Shown piece after piece: positions 33,724 to 43,965 of a DNA stretch of 61,158 nucleotides. Within the stretch, counting starts at the first letter, position 1. The number at the start of each line of letters is the position of its first letter. The notes beneath the pieces are model-generated. The model searched no databases and had not been told where the DNA came from. It saw only the letters and a list, made by a program, of their open reading frames with translations. The stretch covers positions 1 through 61,158 of the forward strand of contig NZ_AYZB01000021.1 of NCBI RefSeq assembly GCF_001436415.1. Direction: 5' to 3'. The DNA is from Latilactobacillus graminis DSM 20719. GTDB taxonomy: Bacteria; Bacillota; Bacilli; Lactobacillales; Lactobacillaceae. The position numbers and the translations under genes are program-made.

Positions 33724-34083
33724 TTAGAATTCTAGTCCGTTTTCACGGGCAGCTGTAGCTAAAGCTTCGATACGACCGTGGTATAAGTAACCGCCACGAT
33801 CAAAAACAACAACTTTATGGCCGGCTTTGACCGCACGTTGTGCAACCAATGCACCAACTTGTTGTGCTTGTTCAACTTTAGTACCCTCTACTTTTACTTC
33901 TTTATCTAATGTTGAGGCACTTGCTAGCGTCACACCCGCTACGTCATCAAAAAGTTGAGCGTAGATGTTTTTGTTAGAACGGAAAACGTTCAAGCGTGGG
34001 CAGTCAGCAGTACCAGAGATCTTGCCACGAACGCGAGTATGGCGCTTTTGACGTGTCTTATTCTTGTCTGGTTTTGTAATCAC
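33724..34083 (-). CDS. rplR: 50S ribosomal protein L18
   Basis: 5S rRNA-binding protein of 119 residues. Translation most likely starts at GTG 34083 ([19 protein letters not shown]), which has AAGAGGTG 6 bases upstream and matches the family's N-terminus; a GTG at 34092 lies in the ribosome binding site. [24 protein letters not shown] follows. Confidence 0.96.
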   Translation of the reverse strand: MITKPDKNKTRQKRHTRVRGKISGTADCPRLNVFRSNKNIYAQLFDDVAGVTLASASTLDKEVKVEGTKVEQAQQVGALVAQRAVKAGHKVVVFDRGGYLYHGRIEALATAARENGLEF

Positions 34084-34123
34084 AATTTTCACCTCTTAAT
34101 ATCATTTAACAGCCTAAGCTGCT

Positions 34124-34654
34124 TTATTTACCAGTTTTACCTTCTTTACGGCGAACATATTCATCAGTATAACGAATACCTTTACCTTTATAAGGTTCTG
34201 GAGGACGGACATCACGAATTTCAGCTGCGAATTGGCCAACTTTTTGTTTGCTAATACCGCTAATAATGATGTTTGTATTTGATGGGACTTCAACTGTAAT
34301 ACCTTCTGGCGCTTCCATTTCAACTGGATGTGAATAGCCAACGTTCAATACTAAAGTTTTGCCTTTCAATTGAGCACGGTAACCAACACCGATAAGATCT
34401 AATGTTTTCTTAAAACCTTCCGTTACGCCCAAAATCATATTGTTTAAGTTAGCACGCATAGTACCGTGCATTGCACGATCACTTTCGCTATTACGTGTGA
34501 AATTAATAAGGTTACCTTCTTCGTGCATTTCAATCACAGGACTGAAATGACGTGTTAGTTCCCCTTTAGGTCCCTTAACTGTGATGTTTTCACCGTCTTT
34601 AGTAACGGTAACACCTGCAGGAACTTCGATTACTTTTAATCCGATACGACTCAC
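34124..34654 (-). CDS. rplF: 50S ribosomal protein L6
   Basis: 176-residue protein of the factor-binding region. [33 protein letters not shown] at the start and [27 protein letters not shown] at the end are signatures. It stands between rpsH and rplR. Confidence 0.98.
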   Translation of the reverse strand: MSRIGLKVIEVPAGVTVTKDGENITVKGPKGELTRHFSPVIEMHEEGNLINFTRNSESDRAMHGTMRANLNNMILGVTEGFKKTLDLIGVGYRAQLKGKTLVLNVGYSHPVEMEAPEGITVEVPSNTNIIISGISKQKVGQFAAEIRDVRPPEPYKGKGIRYTDEYVRRKEGKTGK

Positions 34655-34684
34655 GTTATGACACCTCCTTATTTTAAGTTTAGA

Positions 34685-35083
34685 TTACCAAACGTATGCG
34701 AGTACTTCGCCGCCGGCAGCCTTTTCACGTGCTTCTTTGTCTGTTAAGACACCATTACTTGTTGAGATAATTGCGATGCCCAAACCGTTTAATACCTTAG
34801 GAACATCATTAGCTTTAACGTAATTACGTAAACCAGGTTTTGAAATCCGTTTCAAACCAGAGATAACACGTTCGTTATTCTTGCCATATTTCAAGAATAC
34901 ACGGATGATACCTTGTTTGTCGTCTTCAATCACTTCGTAATCGCGGATAAAGCCTTCGCGTTTCAAAATTTCAGAAATTTCTTTTTTCATACGTGAAGCA
35001 GGGACTTCTAATGATTCGTGATGTACCATATTGGCATTCCGAATACGTGTTAGATAGTCTGCGATTGGATCTGTCATGACCAT
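34685..35083 (-). CDS. rpsH: 30S ribosomal protein S8
   Basis: Early 16S-binding protein of 132 residues. [39 protein letters not shown] and the end [35 protein letters not shown] are diagnostic. ATG at 35083 has AAGGAGG 10 bases upstream; an internal ATG two codons later is possible. Confidence 0.98.
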   Translation of the reverse strand: MVMTDPIADYLTRIRNANMVHHESLEVPASRMKKEISEILKREGFIRDYEVIEDDKQGIIRVFLKYGKNNERVISGLKRISKPGLRNYVKANDVPKVLNGLGIAIISTSNGVLTDKEAREKAAGGEVLAYVW

Positions 35084-35115
35084 GTGGAATTAACCTCCTT
35101 ATTGACTCTTTATAA

Positions 35116-35301
35116 TTACCAGCTTGCTTTTTTCATGCCTGGAATTTGGCCCTTATGAGCTAATTCACGGAGGCAAACCCGGCAAAGCTTAAACTTACGA
35201 TATACAGAATGTGGACGTCCACAACGTTCGCAACGTGAATATTCTTGTGTTGAAAATTTTGCTGGACGATGATTCTTTACAACTAAAGACTTTTTAGCCA
35301 A
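35116..35301 (-). CDS. rpsN: 30S ribosomal protein S14, zinc type
   Basis: 61-residue short form with two CxxC pairs ([20 protein letters not shown]), the zinc-containing S14 (type Z). [21 protein letters not shown] and [16 protein letters not shown] complete the signature. It is placed between rplE and rpsH as is normal. Confidence 0.98.
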   Translation of the reverse strand: MAKKSLVVKNHRPAKFSTQEYSRCERCGRPHSVYRKFKLCRVCLRELAHKGQIPGMKKASW

Positions 35302-35318
35302 GAAATTGACCTCCCTTT

Positions 35319-35861
35319 TTATTTAGCAAATGGCATGCCAAATTGTGTTAACAATTCGCGTGCTTCTTCGTCAGTATTTGAAGTTGTTACAATAACAACA
35401 TCTAAGCCACGAACGCGATCTACCTTATCATAATCGATTTCAGGGAAGATCAATTGTTCGCGTACACCTAATGTATAATTACCGCGACCATCGAATGACT
35501 TTGCACTAACACCGTGAAAATCACGAACACGAGGTAAAGATACGTTAACTAATTTATCTAAGAAATCGTACATTCTTTCGCCACGTAAGGTTACTTTGGC
35601 GCCAATTGGCATCCCTTCACGTAAACGGAAACCAGCAATTGATTTCTTAGCCTTAGTGATTAATGGTTTTTGACCAGCAATCAAGCCTAATTCTTCAACA
35701 GCTTTGTCCAAGTTCTTAGCGTTTGAAACAGCATCACCAACACCCATATTAAGTACGATTTTTTCAATCTTAGGAACTTGCATGCTTGATGTATAGTTGA
35801 ATTTTTCGATCAATGCTGGTGTCATTTCTTTAACATATTTTTCTTTTAAACGGTTAGTCAT
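35319..35861 (-). CDS. rplE: 50S ribosomal protein L5
   Basis: 5S rRNA-binding protein of 180 residues from ATG 35861 ([21 protein letters not shown]) with AAAGGAGG 10 bases upstream. [24 protein letters not shown] and [27 protein letters not shown] are signatures. An upstream GTG/ATG extension would include the ribosome binding site. Confidence 0.97.
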   Translation of the reverse strand: MTNRLKEKYVKEMTPALIEKFNYTSSMQVPKIEKIVLNMGVGDAVSNAKNLDKAVEELGLIAGQKPLITKAKKSIAGFRLREGMPIGAKVTLRGERMYDFLDKLVNVSLPRVRDFHGVSAKSFDGRGNYTLGVREQLIFPEIDYDKVDRVRGLDVVIVTTSNTDEEARELLTQFGMPFAK

Positions 35862-35888
35862 GTAAAAAGTGCCTCCTTTCCCCAAAAA

Positions 35889-36200
35889 TTATTTATCGAT
35901 TGATTCTCCAGTTTTCTTTGACACGCGTACTTTTTTTCCATCGACAACTTTGTAACCTACACGAGTAGCTTCGTTGTTTGATGGATCAATTAGCATGACG
36001 TTTGAAGCATCGATACTTGCCTCTGTATCAACAATCCCACCATTAGGATTTTGAGCGTTTGGCTTAACGTGCTTTTTAACGGTATTGATACCTTCAACAA
36101 AAACCCGCCCTTCTTTGGGCATTGCTTTGATGATTGTACCTTCTTTACCTTTATCTTTACCACTGATTACTTTAACTTTATCACCAGTTTTAACGAACAT
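35889..36200 (-). CDS. rplX: 50S ribosomal protein L24
   Basis: 103-residue KOW-domain protein that starts large-subunit assembly: [46 protein letters not shown] at 36200 follows AAGGAGGTGC by a normal distance. Confidence 0.97.
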   Translation of the reverse strand: MFVKTGDKVKVISGKDKGKEGTIIKAMPKEGRVFVEGINTVKKHVKPNAQNPNGGIVDTEASIDASNVMLIDPSNNEATRVGYKVVDGKKVRVSKKTGESIDK

Positions 36201-36230
36201 TGATATACGCACCTCCTTGGTTGTCTGTAA

Positions 36231-36599
36231 TTATAGAACTTCAGGCGCTAAGGAAACGATCTTCATGAAATCATTGTCACGTAATTCACGTGCAACTGGT
36301 CCAAAGATCCGAGTTCCTTTTGGAGTCTTGTCATCATTGATGATAACAGCAGCGTTTTCGTCGAACTTGATGTAAGAACCGTCTACACGACGAGCTCCTG
36401 ACTTAGTACGAACGATAACAGCCTTGACAACTTCACCTTTTTTGACAACGCCACCTGGTGTTGCCTGTTTAATTGTTGCAACGATAACATCACCGATGTT
36501 AGCAGTCTTGCGACCTGAACCACCTAAAACTTTAATAGTTAAAATTTCGCGGGCACCGGAGTTATCAGCAACCTTAAGACGACTTTCTGTTTGAATCAC
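36231..36599 (-). CDS. rplN: 50S ribosomal protein L14
   Basis: 122-residue protein at the subunit interface: [44 protein letters not shown] and the end [28 protein letters not shown] are complete. Order rpsQ-rplN-rplX is standard. Confidence 0.98.
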   Translation of the reverse strand: MIQTESRLKVADNSGAREILTIKVLGGSGRKTANIGDVIVATIKQATPGGVVKKGEVVKAVIVRTKSGARRVDGSYIKFDENAAVIINDDKTPKGTRIFGPVARELRDNDFMKIVSLAPEVL

Positions 36600-36640
36600 T
36601 TATAGGTCCTCCTTCCGTCACTTATATATTGAGTAACGAT

Positions 36641-36910
36641 TTAGATAATAACTGCTTTTTCAACGACATCTAATAAACGGAACCGTTTGGTACGTGACAA
36701 AGGACGAGTTTCCATAACACGCACAACATCGCCAACTTTTGCTTCGTTGTTGTCATCTTGTGCATAATATTTCTTCGAATATTTAACACGTTTACCATAT
36801 TCAGGATGTGTTTTATAAGTTTCAACCATGACAGTAATTGTTTTATCCATTTTGTCAGAAACAACACGGCCTTGGTACACTTTACGATGGTTACGACTTT
36901 CTTCGCTCAA
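36641..36910 (-). CDS. rpsQ: 30S ribosomal protein S17
   Basis: 89-residue OB-fold primary binding protein: [51 protein letters not shown] at 36910 follows AAAGGAG. Confidence 0.98.
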
Positions 36911-36933
36911 AGTAAATAGCTCCTTTCCATTTA

Positions 36934-37128
36934 TTATTTGTTAAGTTCTTGTTGACGTAATACAGTTTTAATCCGAGCAATGTTCTGACGAACTTGCTTT
37001 AAGCGGGCGGTATTTTCTAATTGACCGGTAGCTTGTTGGAAACGAAGATTAAATAACTCTTCTTTGTATTGGTGTTCTTTTTCAAGCATTTCAGCAGTGG
37101 TTAATTCAATAATATCTTTAGCCTTCAT
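36934..37128 (-). CDS. rpmC: 50S ribosomal protein L29
   Basis: 64-residue helical protein at the tunnel exit. ATG at 37128 ([18 protein letters not shown]) is preceded by AGGTGG; the gene overlaps the 3' end of rplP by 11 bases, so translation is coupled. [31 protein letters not shown] is the signature. Confidence 0.97.
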
Positions 37129-37552
37129 TTGACTCGCCACCTACTTCCTCGCGTTTTACGATCTTAGTTTTAATTGGCAATTTATGTGATGCCAAGCGCA
37201 ATGCTTCACGAGCAACTTCTTCAGATACGCCACCGACTTCAAACATGATCTTTTCACGTTTTACAACAGCAACCCATCCAGCAGGAGCACCCTTACCTGA
37301 ACCCATTCGAACGCCGACACCTTTTGCGGTGTATGATTTGTGAGGGAAAATTTTAATCCATACTTTCCCACCACGTTTCATGTAACGAGTCATGGCAACA
37401 CGAGCAGCTTCGATTTGGCGGTTGGTAATCCAACTTGACTCTAAAGCTTGTAGCCCAAATTCACCAAAAGTGACTTCTTTACCGCCTTTTGCAGCACCGC
37501 GCATCTTCCCACGGAATTCACGACGATGTTTTACACGTTTAGGTACTAACAT
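37118..37552 (-). CDS. rplP: 50S ribosomal protein L16
   Basis: 144-residue protein near the A site and peptidyl transferase center. [24 protein letters not shown] and [32 protein letters not shown] are signatures. Lies between rpsC and rpmC. Confidence 0.98.
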
Positions 37553-37554
37553 GT

Positions 37555-38214
37555 TTATTTCCCTCCTTTCGTATTATTGTTGGCTTTATCAGGTAAAATT
37601 TCGCCCCGATAAATCCAAGTCTTAACTCCTAATTTACCGTAAGTAGTCATGGCTTCATCCCATGAATAATCGATGTCAGCACGTAACGTATGCAAAGGAA
37701 CAGTTCCTTGTGCATGAGTTTCGACACGTGACATGTCAGCACCATTCAAACGACCGGCAACTTGGGTTTTAATTCCTTTAGCCCCAGCGCGCATTGTTCG
37801 TTGCATAGCTTGGCGTTGAGCGCGACGGAAAGCAACACGTGCTTCCAATTGACGAGCAATGCCTTCACCTACTAAGTGAGCGTCTAAATCAGGTTTCTTA
37901 ATTTCCACAATGTTGATGTGTACTTTCTTACCTGTTAAGTTATTTAATTCTTTACGTAGATTTTCTACTTCAGAACCGCCTTTACCGATGACCATACCAG
38001 GTTTAGCAGTATGGATTGAAACGTTAACGCGATTTGCAGCACGTTCGATTTCAATAGTAGAGACAGATGCGTCAGCTAATTTTGTGTTGATATATTTACG
38101 AATCTTAAGATCTTCGTGTAAGAATGTTGCGAAATCTTTTTCTGCATACCATTTAGCGTCCCATTCACGGATGACGCCAACACGAAAACCGGTTGGATTA
38201 ATCTTTTGACCCAC
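37555..38214 (-). CDS. rpsC: 30S ribosomal protein S3
   Basis: 219-residue protein of the mRNA entry channel with a KH domain ([18 protein letters not shown]). I start it at GTG 38214 ([19 protein letters not shown]), the conserved N-terminus, with AAGGAGG 8 bases upstream; a 12-residue upstream extension includes the ribosome binding site. Confidence 0.97.
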   Translation of the reverse strand: MGQKINPTGFRVGVIREWDAKWYAEKDFATFLHEDLKIRKYINTKLADASVSTIEIERAANRVNVSIHTAKPGMVIGKGGSEVENLRKELNNLTGKKVHINIVEIKKPDLDAHLVGEGIARQLEARVAFRRAQRQAMQRTMRAGAKGIKTQVAGRLNGADMSRVETHAQGTVPLHTLRADIDYSWDEAMTTYGKLGVKTWIYRGEILPDKANNNTKGGK

Positions 38215-38227
38215 GCGATATCCCTCC

Positions 38228-38581
38228 TTATGCTTCTTTTTCTGATACAACTACAGTGATGTGACTTGTACGTTTGTTGATTGGTGATGCTGAGCCTTTA
38301 GCGCGAGGACGAAAACGTTTCAATGTTGGTCCTTCGTTAACATAAGCTTCTGTAACGACCAAGTTTTCTGCATCTAAGTCATAATTGTGTTCTGCATTAG
38401 CGATAGCTGATTTCAAAACTTTAATTACGACTGGTGAAGCAGCTCTCGGTGTAAATTCTAAGATTGCAATTGCTTCTGCAACACTTTTGCCTCTGATCAA
38501 GTCGACTACCATCCGTACTTTACGGGCTGCCATGCGAACTGATTTAGCACTAGCTGTTGCACTAGTAATTTGATCTGCCAT
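38228..38581 (-). CDS. rplV: 50S ribosomal protein L22
   Basis: 117-residue protein whose loop lines the exit tunnel. [48 protein letters not shown] and [24 protein letters not shown] are signatures; the macrolide-relevant loop has no insertion or deletion visible. Confidence 0.98.
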   Translation of the reverse strand: MADQITSATASAKSVRMAARKVRMVVDLIRGKSVAEAIAILEFTPRAASPVVIKVLKSAIANAEHNYDLDAENLVVTEAYVNEGPTLKRFRPRAKGSASPINKRTSHITVVVSEKEA

Positions 38582-38599
38582 TGAGATTCATCCTCCTTT

Positions 38600-38881
38600 C
38601 TAGCGTGCTTTTGTTTTCTTATCGTCATTTCCATGACCATGGAAAGTTCTGGTTGGTACAAATTCACCTAATTTGTGGCCTACCATATCGTCTGAAATGT
38701 AAACTGGGACGTGTTTCCGTCCATCATAAACAGCGATTGTGTAGCCAATAAAGCTAGGGAAAATTGTCGAGCGACGGGACCAAGTCTTGATGACTTGTTT
38801 CTTTTCGCTGTCAGCTTGTGCTTCAATCTTGTTGAGCAAATGTGCATCTGCGAATGGCCCTTTTTTCAAACTACGACTCAT
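38600..38881 (-). CDS. rpsS: 30S ribosomal protein S19
   Basis: 93-residue head protein: [22 protein letters not shown] and [51 protein letters not shown] at 38881 has GGAGG upstream; upstream in-frame codons are not conserved. Confidence 0.98.
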   Translation of the reverse strand: MSRSLKKGPFADAHLLNKIEAQADSEKKQVIKTWSRRSTIFPSFIGYTIAVYDGRKHVPVYISDDMVGHKLGEFVPTRTFHGHGNDDKKTKAR

Positions 38882-38960
38882 TATGAAACCTCCTTCGAAT
38901 AAAAAGTTCAATGTGACTGTTTAAGCCGCATCGGCTTTAGACCTGTTCAATTGGAATTGA

Positions 38961-39794
38961 TTATCTTGATTTACGATGACGAATAATAAGTTTCTCTGAA
39001 CGAGCCTTACTACTACGAGTCTTCTTACCAAGCGTCTTCTTACCCCATGGAGACATAGGAGAAGGACGTCCGATTGGTGCTTTACCTTCACCACCACCAT
39101 GTGGATGATCGTTAGGGTTCATTACAGACCCACGAACTGTAGGACGAATACCCATCCAACGTTTACGGCCAGCTTTACCAATCTTGATTAATTCGTGTTG
39201 ACCGTTACCAACGGTACCAATCGTTGCACGACATGTAACTAGGATCATACGTGTTTCACCAGAAGTTAACCGGACAATTGCGTACTTACCTTCTTTACCT
39301 AATAATTGAGCTGATGTGCCAGCTGAACGAACCAATTGGCCACCTTTACCAGGTTTTAATTCGATGTTGTGAATCAGTGTACCATCAGGAATGTTAGCTA
39401 ATGGTAAAGCATTCCCAACTTTAATATCAGCGTCCACACCAGATTCAACGACCATGCCAACTTCAAGGCCCTTAGGCGCAATGATATATGATTTGATACC
39501 GTCTGGATATTGGATTAACGCAATGTTTGAAGTTCTGTTTGGATCGTATTCAATTGACTTAACAGTCGCTTTGATACCATCTTTGATACGTTTGAAGTCG
39601 ATAACACGGTATTTTTGCTTATGACCGCCGCCACGATGACGAACGGTGATATGACCATGTGCATTACGACCAGCAGTATGGCTTTGGGATTCCAACAACG
39701 TCTTTTCAGGGGTTGTCTTTGTGATCTCAGCAAAATCTGAGCCGGTCATATTACGACGACCATTTGTGGTTGGTTTGTACTTAATAATTCCCAC
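38961..39794 (-). CDS. rplB: 50S ribosomal protein L2
   Basis: 277-residue core protein needed for subunit joining and peptidyl transfer. [17 protein letters not shown] at the start, and the conserved histidine region [23 protein letters not shown] near the end. Start GTG at 39794 with GGAGGG upstream. Confidence 0.98.
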   Translation of the reverse strand: MGIIKYKPTTNGRRNMTGSDFAEITKTTPEKTLLESQSHTAGRNAHGHITVRHRGGGHKQKYRVIDFKRIKDGIKATVKSIEYDPNRTSNIALIQYPDGIKSYIIAPKGLEVGMVVESGVDADIKVGNALPLANIPDGTLIHNIELKPGKGGQLVRSAGTSAQLLGKEGKYAIVRLTSGETRMILVTCRATIGTVGNGQHELIKIGKAGRKRWMGIRPTVRGSVMNPNDHPHGGGEGKAPIGRPSPMSPWGKKTLGKKTRSSKARSEKLIIRHRKSR

Positions 39795-39838
39795 GTGTAT
39801 ACCCTCCTATAATTATTCTTATTCTATTTAAATATTGC

Positions 39839-40123
39839 TTAATCTTCAAAAATCTTAATTTCTTTTGAATCAGCAGTTAAAGTAACGATTGCTTTACGGC
39901 GTTTCTTAGTATAACCGGCATAGCGACCTTGACGTTTTAACTTACCACGAACATTCATGATGTTGACGTTTTTAACGTTGACACCAAAGATTTCTTCGAT
40001 TGCATAACGCACTTGTGTTTTATTGGCACGAACATCAACATCAAATGTGTATTTCTTGTCGTCCATTGCAGCCATTGAATTTTCAGTAACTACGGGGCGT
40101 AAAATAACATCGCGTGCTTCCAT
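39839..40123 (-). CDS. rplW: 50S ribosomal protein L23
   Basis: 94-residue tunnel-exit protein that binds trigger factor and [56 protein letters not shown]. Its ATG overlaps the rplD stop by one base (TAATG), indicating translational coupling. Confidence 0.98.
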   Translation of the reverse strand: MEARDVILRPVVTENSMAAMDDKKYTFDVDVRANKTQVRYAIEEIFGVNVKNVNIMNVRGKLKRQGRYAGYTKKRRKAIVTLTADSKEIKIFED

Positions 40124-40746
40124 TATGCAAGCACCTCCTCAATTTTAGAAAGAGCAGCTTGAGTAAGGATTAATTTTTGGTTGCCAACAACGTCTAATAC
40201 GTTGATACCATCAGCAGGAACAACAGTTACGTTAGGTAAGTTGCGCGCTGATAATGCAGCAAAATCATTTCCATCTTCAAGTACTACCAGTGCTTTAGTA
40301 TTAACGTCTAACTTGTTAAGTACTTCAGCAAATTCTTTAGTTTTAGGTGCGTCAAAGTTGAATGCATCTACAACAACTAAATCATTGTCGATAACCTTTT
40401 GTGAAAGTACTGACTTGATTGCAAGACGACGTACTTTACGAGGTAATTTGTAGCTGTATGAACGAGGTGTAGGGCCAAATACGGTACCACCACCACGCCA
40501 TTGAGGTGAACGGATTGAGCCTTGACGAGCACGACCAGTACCCTTTTGACGCCAAGGTTTACGTCCACCACCGCGAACAGCTGATCTGTTCTTAACAGCA
40601 TGTGTTCCTTGTCTTAATGAAGCCCGTTGCATGATGATTGCATCAAACACAACGTTTTCGTTCGGTTCGATAGCCCAGATTGAGTCGTTTAATTCAACGT
40701 TCCCATTTTGGCTACCATCTTGTTTAAATAATGTTACGTTTGCCAT
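40123..40746 (-). CDS. rplD: 50S ribosomal protein L4
   Basis: 207-residue protein with a tunnel-lining extended loop ([38 protein letters not shown]). In many bacteria L4 represses the S10 operon through its leader; the rpsJ leader here is structured. Order rplC-rplD-rplW is standard. Confidence 0.98.
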   Translation of the reverse strand: MANVTLFKQDGSQNGNVELNDSIWAIEPNENVVFDAIIMQRASLRQGTHAVKNRSAVRGGGRKPWRQKGTGRARQGSIRSPQWRGGGTVFGPTPRSYSYKLPRKVRRLAIKSVLSQKVIDNDLVVVDAFNFDAPKTKEFAEVLNKLDVNTKALVVLEDGNDFAALSARNLPNVTVVPADGINVLDVVGNQKLILTQAALSKIEEVLA

Positions 40747-40769
40747 TGGTAAAATCCTCCCTTCTCAGA

Positions 40770-41405
40770 TTATTTGTTACGAGCTTTAACCGCTGTTTTA
40801 ATTGTAATCATTGAGTTTTTAGCACCTGGCACGTTACCTTTAACAAGGATAACGTTCTTTTCAACGTCTGTGCTTACAACCACAAGGTTTTGAACAGTAC
40901 GTTGGTTGTTACCCATGCGCCCAGGTAATAATTTACCCTTGAAGACACGGTTGATAATCGCACCCATTGAACCAGGACGACGGTGATAACGAGAACCGTG
41001 ACCCATAGGCCCACGTGATTGTCCGTCTTTTTTAATGTTACCTTGGAAACCATGACCTTTCGTTACACCAGTAACGTCAACGACGTCGCCGGCTGCGAAA
41101 GTATCAACTTTGATTTCTGTTCCTACTTCGTAATCTCCTAATGCGACATCTCTGAATTCTCTAATGAAGCGCTTAGGAGTAGTGTTTGCTTTTGCTACAT
41201 GACCTTTAGCAGGTTTGTTTGACAAGACTTCACGTTTGTCTTCAAAGCCAACTTGGATGGCTTCATAGCCGTCTGTTTCATTTGTTTTAACTTGTAAAAC
41301 AACGTTTGGTGTTGCTTTGATAACTGTTACGGGAATTAATTCACCATTTTCAGTGAAAACCTGTGTCATACCTACTTTTCTACCTAAGATTCCTTTTGTG
41401 GTCAT
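40770..41405 (-). CDS. rplC: 50S ribosomal protein L3
   Basis: 211-residue early-assembly protein: [29 protein letters not shown] and [32 protein letters not shown], whose loop approaches the peptidyl transferase center. No unusual residue is apparent. Confidence 0.98.
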   Translation of the reverse strand: MTTKGILGRKVGMTQVFTENGELIPVTVIKATPNVVLQVKTNETDGYEAIQVGFEDKREVLSNKPAKGHVAKANTTPKRFIREFRDVALGDYEVGTEIKVDTFAAGDVVDVTGVTKGHGFQGNIKKDGQSRGPMGHGSRYHRRPGSMGAIINRVFKGKLLPGRMGNNQRTVQNLVVVSTDVEKNVILVKGNVPGAKNSMITIKTAVKARNK

Positions 41406-41448
41406 GGTAACACCTCTTTTCTAGTATTTTTAAATTGGTTGGTACGAA

Positions 41449-41757
41449 TTAAAGCTTGATTTCGATATCGACACCACTTGGTAAGTCAAGTTTCATCAAT
41501 GAATCAACTGTCTTAGGTGTAGGGTTAACAATATCGATTAAACGTTTGTGTGTCCGCATTTCGAATTGTTCACGCGAATCTTTATGTTTATGTGGTGAAC
41601 GAAGTACTGTATAAAGGGTTCTTTCAGTTGGTAATGGGATTGGGCCAGAGATAGTAGCACCTGTTCTCTTTGCTGTCTCCACAATCTTATCAGCTGATTG
41701 ATCCAAAATACGGTGTTCGAATGCTTTTAAACGAATACGAATCTTTTGTTTTGCCAT
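41449..41757 (-). CDS. rpsJ: 30S ribosomal protein S10
   Basis: 102-residue protein (also the antitermination factor NusE): [72 protein letters not shown]. It is the first gene of the long ribosomal operon and follows a structured leader; GGAGGG is the ribosome binding site. Confidence 0.98.
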   Translation of the reverse strand: MAKQKIRIRLKAFEHRILDQSADKIVETAKRTGATISGPIPLPTERTLYTVLRSPHKHKDSREQFEMRTHKRLIDIVNPTPKTVDSLMKLDLPSGVDIEIKL

Positions 41758-41791
41758 GTTTTTCCCTCCTTCGTCTATTTTAAAAGTAGAC

Positions 41792-41890
41792 TAGCTCCGT
41801 GAAAATTTTCCGGCACGCCCGCCCATGGCAAAGCGGCCGGGTGTGTCGCAACCTCTCACATCTTAGCTACTCGATAATCTTTTGATTATC
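41792..41890 (-). ncRNA. Structured leader of the S10 operon
   Basis: The rpsJ 5' UTR can form TAGCT/AGCTA and GTGA/TCAC outer stems (arms at 41792-41803 and about 41854-41869), enclosing CACACCCG/CGGGCGTG with one mismatch. A second hairpin GATAATC-TTTT-GATTATC lies upstream at 41873-41890. The nested, G/C-rich core in an A/T-rich region points to a regulatory leader, probably for feedback by a ribosomal protein. Confidence 0.6.
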
Positions 41891-41928
41891 ATAGTGCACA
41901 CTCCTACTATAGAAATAGCACTTTATCT

Positions 41929-41957
41929 ATCTTACAAGAAACAGCCACATAACGCAA
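41929..41957 (-). promoter_or_regulatory. Promoter of the S10 operon
   Basis: Minus-strand -35 TTGCGT (41952-41957), 17-nt spacer and -10 TAAGAT (41929-41934), giving a leader of about 165 nt. Confidence 0.5.
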
Positions 41958-42043
41958 CCTTTTTTTGCTGTTTTATCAAAGTTTTCTCCGGCGTTTGTAT
42001 AATCGTCATACCGAACATTATACGTGGCATTTAGCGCTTCTTT

Positions 42044-42052
42044 TGATACACT
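42044..42052 (+). promoter_or_regulatory. Extended -10 element of the nicotinamidase-like gene
   Basis: TGATACACT (TGn plus TACACT) 36 bases before the start codon; no clear -35. Confidence 0.35.
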
Positions 42053-42088
42053 AAGAGCAACTTAAATCTCTTATAGGAGGCCACTACC

Positions 42089-42640
42089 ATGTCCCATCGT
42101 GCACTTTTAATTATTGACTACACAAATGACTTCGTTGACCCAAACGGTGCTCTGACAGCCGGCAAACCCGCCCAGCAAATCGCTCCTGTAATTATCGAAT
42201 TAGCTAACCAGTTCCTAGTAGCCGGTGATTACGTCATCTTACCGACTGACTTACACGGCAAAGATGATTCATTTCATCCAGAGGGCACCCTATTCCCACC
42301 ACATAATCTAGCTAATACTTGGGGCCGTGAGTTTTACGGACCACTAGCTAGCTGGTACACCGAACACCAAACCAATCCTCACGTCTACGCATTTGCAAAG
42401 AATCGCTATTCAGCCTTCGCTAACACAAATCTAGATAATTTCTTACGCGAGCGCGAGATTAGCGCGTTAACACTGACTGGCGTTTGTACCGACATTTGTG
42501 TGCTCCACACTGCAGTCTCGGCGTATAATTTAAATTATCCACTAACGATTCCAGCTGCTGCCGTCGCAACTTTTACACCGAACGGGCAAGAATGGGCACT
42601 CGCGCATTTTAAAAACAGCCTCGGAGCTACAATTATCTAA
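42089..42640 (+). CDS. Isochorismatase/nicotinamidase family cysteine hydrolase
   Basis: Cytosolic hydrolase of 183 residues. The Asp-Lys-Cys triad is visible: D10 in LLIIDYTNDF, the lysine of YAFAKNRYSAF (about residue 105) and the cysteine of TGVCTDICVLHTA (about 134), preceded by the cis-peptide region. The metal-site pattern D-x-H (TDLHGKDDSFHPEG) favours nicotinamidase (pncA-type), which turns nicotinamide into nicotinate for NAD salvage. ATG at 42089 follows AGGAGG. Single gene, divergent from the ribosomal operon. A general isochorismatase-like function is the alternative. Confidence 0.88.
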   Translation: MSHRALLIIDYTNDFVDPNGALTAGKPAQQIAPVIIELANQFLVAGDYVILPTDLHGKDDSFHPEGTLFPPHNLANTWGREFYGPLASWYTEHQTNPHVYAFAKNRYSAFANTNLDNFLREREISALTLTGVCTDICVLHTAVSAYNLNYPLTIPAAAVATFTPNGQEWALAHFKNSLGATII

Positions 42641-42715
42641 TTTGACTTTTAACGATCATCTGCTATCGTAATTAACGGGACAATATACCCATTCCATATA
42701 GAGGAGATTCTTTTT

Positions 42716-42808
42716 ATGTTAAAAACAAACACAGCAATTGTGCTATCAATGGCGGTATTCGCTGCTTAGATAGCCAGTGCCGCCATTATTTCATTTAGAT
42801 CATCATGA
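42716..42808 (+). other. Tiny hydrophobic ORF with in-frame amber codon
   Basis: AGGAGA is placed 9 bases before ATG 42716, which opens MLKTNTAIVLSMAVFAA and then meets TAG at 42767. Beyond the TAG the frame goes on as IASAAIISFRSS until TGA at 42806. With the TAG as a sense codon it would be one continuous hydrophobic peptide of about 30 residues with a basic end, like small membrane peptides. It may be a truncated signal-peptide relic, a nonsense mutation, or a leader of the following gene. Confidence 0.35.
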
Positions 42809-42833
42809 AATAACACACTGGAGGCGCATCATC

Positions 42834-43838
42834 ATGCAAACACAACAAACAGCTTTTTTAATTTTTCAAAGCCAAGACCATTACAAAGTCCTACTCAATC
42901 ATCAAGAATTAACCGCAACAATCAGCGGTCGGTACCGCCACTTGGCAGAAAGTACTAACGACCTGCCCGTTGTCGGCGATCAAGTGACCGGCGTGATCTA
43001 TGATACGGATTATTTCCAAATCCAAGGACATCATCCCCGGCACACGCTTATTCAACGACACAACAGTAATAAGCAACAACGGATTCAAACTTTAGCGGCC
43101 AATGTTGCAACGATTTTCATCGTAACATCCGCCAATCAAGAGTTCAGCGAAGCGCGCTTACAACGCTATTTGACGATGGCTTGGGATAGCGGCGCAACAC
43201 CGGTGATTGTTTTGAGTAAAACCGATTTAGTCAGCCACTCTGAGCTAACAACCTTTCTTGACGCCATTGCACGCGTGACATTCGACAGCGTTCCCGTCAT
43301 CACAACTGACCAGACGACCTCGAATGTTGTAGCGGCTTTTAAATCATATTTAATAGCTGATCAATGGGTGACATTTGTCGGCTCATCCGGCGTTGGTAAA
43401 TCAACCTTGATCAACCAGCTCATTAAAGAGCCTTCCATTTTAACGAGCGGCATTCGCGCTGACGATGATAAGGGGCGCCACACAACCACCAATCGACAAG
43501 CCTATCAAACTGCTAGCGGGGCCTTCATCGTCGATACTCCTGGCATGCGCGAACTCGGCATGACAAGTAGCATGTCTAAGGCACTCAAGACAGTCTTTAC
43601 TGATATTGAGACGCTCGCACAGGACTGTCGATTCAAGGATTGCCAGCATCAAAGCGAACCCGGTTGCGCCGTACGAGCCGCAATCGATGCAGGTTCATTA
43701 ATGCCTGAACGGCTAGCTGATTTCAATAAACTGGCTATCGAGGCGGACTATAGTCAACTATCCGCCCGCGAAGTCGAACAAGCAAAGGTTAAACGTCTGA
43801 TGGGCAGTTTGAAAACACGTCCTACAAAACAAAACTAA
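42834..43838 (+). CDS. rsgA: RsgA-family circularly permuted GTPase
   Basis: Ribosome small subunit-dependent GTPase of 334 residues. An N-terminal OB-fold (GRYRHLAESTNDLPVVGDQVTGV) precedes a GTPase with permuted motifs: G4 LSKTDLV comes before G1 GSSGVGKST and G3 VDTPGMRE. The C-terminal zinc site CRFKDCQHQSEPGC is intact. ATG at 42834 follows GGAGG. It differs from the usual rsgA locus near stp/prkC, so it may be a second copy; the window cannot show the other. It is monocistronic and followed by a strong terminator. Confidence 0.9.
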   Translation: MQTQQTAFLIFQSQDHYKVLLNHQELTATISGRYRHLAESTNDLPVVGDQVTGVIYDTDYFQIQGHHPRHTLIQRHNSNKQQRIQTLAANVATIFIVTSANQEFSEARLQRYLTMAWDSGATPVIVLSKTDLVSHSELTTFLDAIARVTFDSVPVITTDQTTSNVVAAFKSYLIADQWVTFVGSSGVGKSTLINQLIKEPSILTSGIRADDDKGRHTTTNRQAYQTASGAFIVDTPGMRELGMTSSMSKALKTVFTDIETLAQDCRFKDCQHQSEPGCAVRAAIDAGSLMPERLADFNKLAIEADYSQLSAREVEQAKVKRLMGSLKTRPTKQN

Positions 43839-43864
43839 CTCAGTAAGCTGTGCCTAGAAACACA

Positions 43865-43914
43865 AAAAGGGAGTTACGACAAAAGTGATTTTTTTGTCGT
43901 AACTCCCTTTTTTT
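43865..43914. terminator. Bidirectional terminator after rsgA
   Basis: AAAGGGAGTTACGAC pairs with GTCGTAACTCCCTTT; T-runs on both strands. It can end rsgA from the left and the tRNA-like RNA from the right. Confidence 0.92.
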
Positions 43915-43965
43915 GGAGCAGCAGATATGAAAAAGAGTTTGAGTTTTTGCCAGGGCGGTGGCAAA

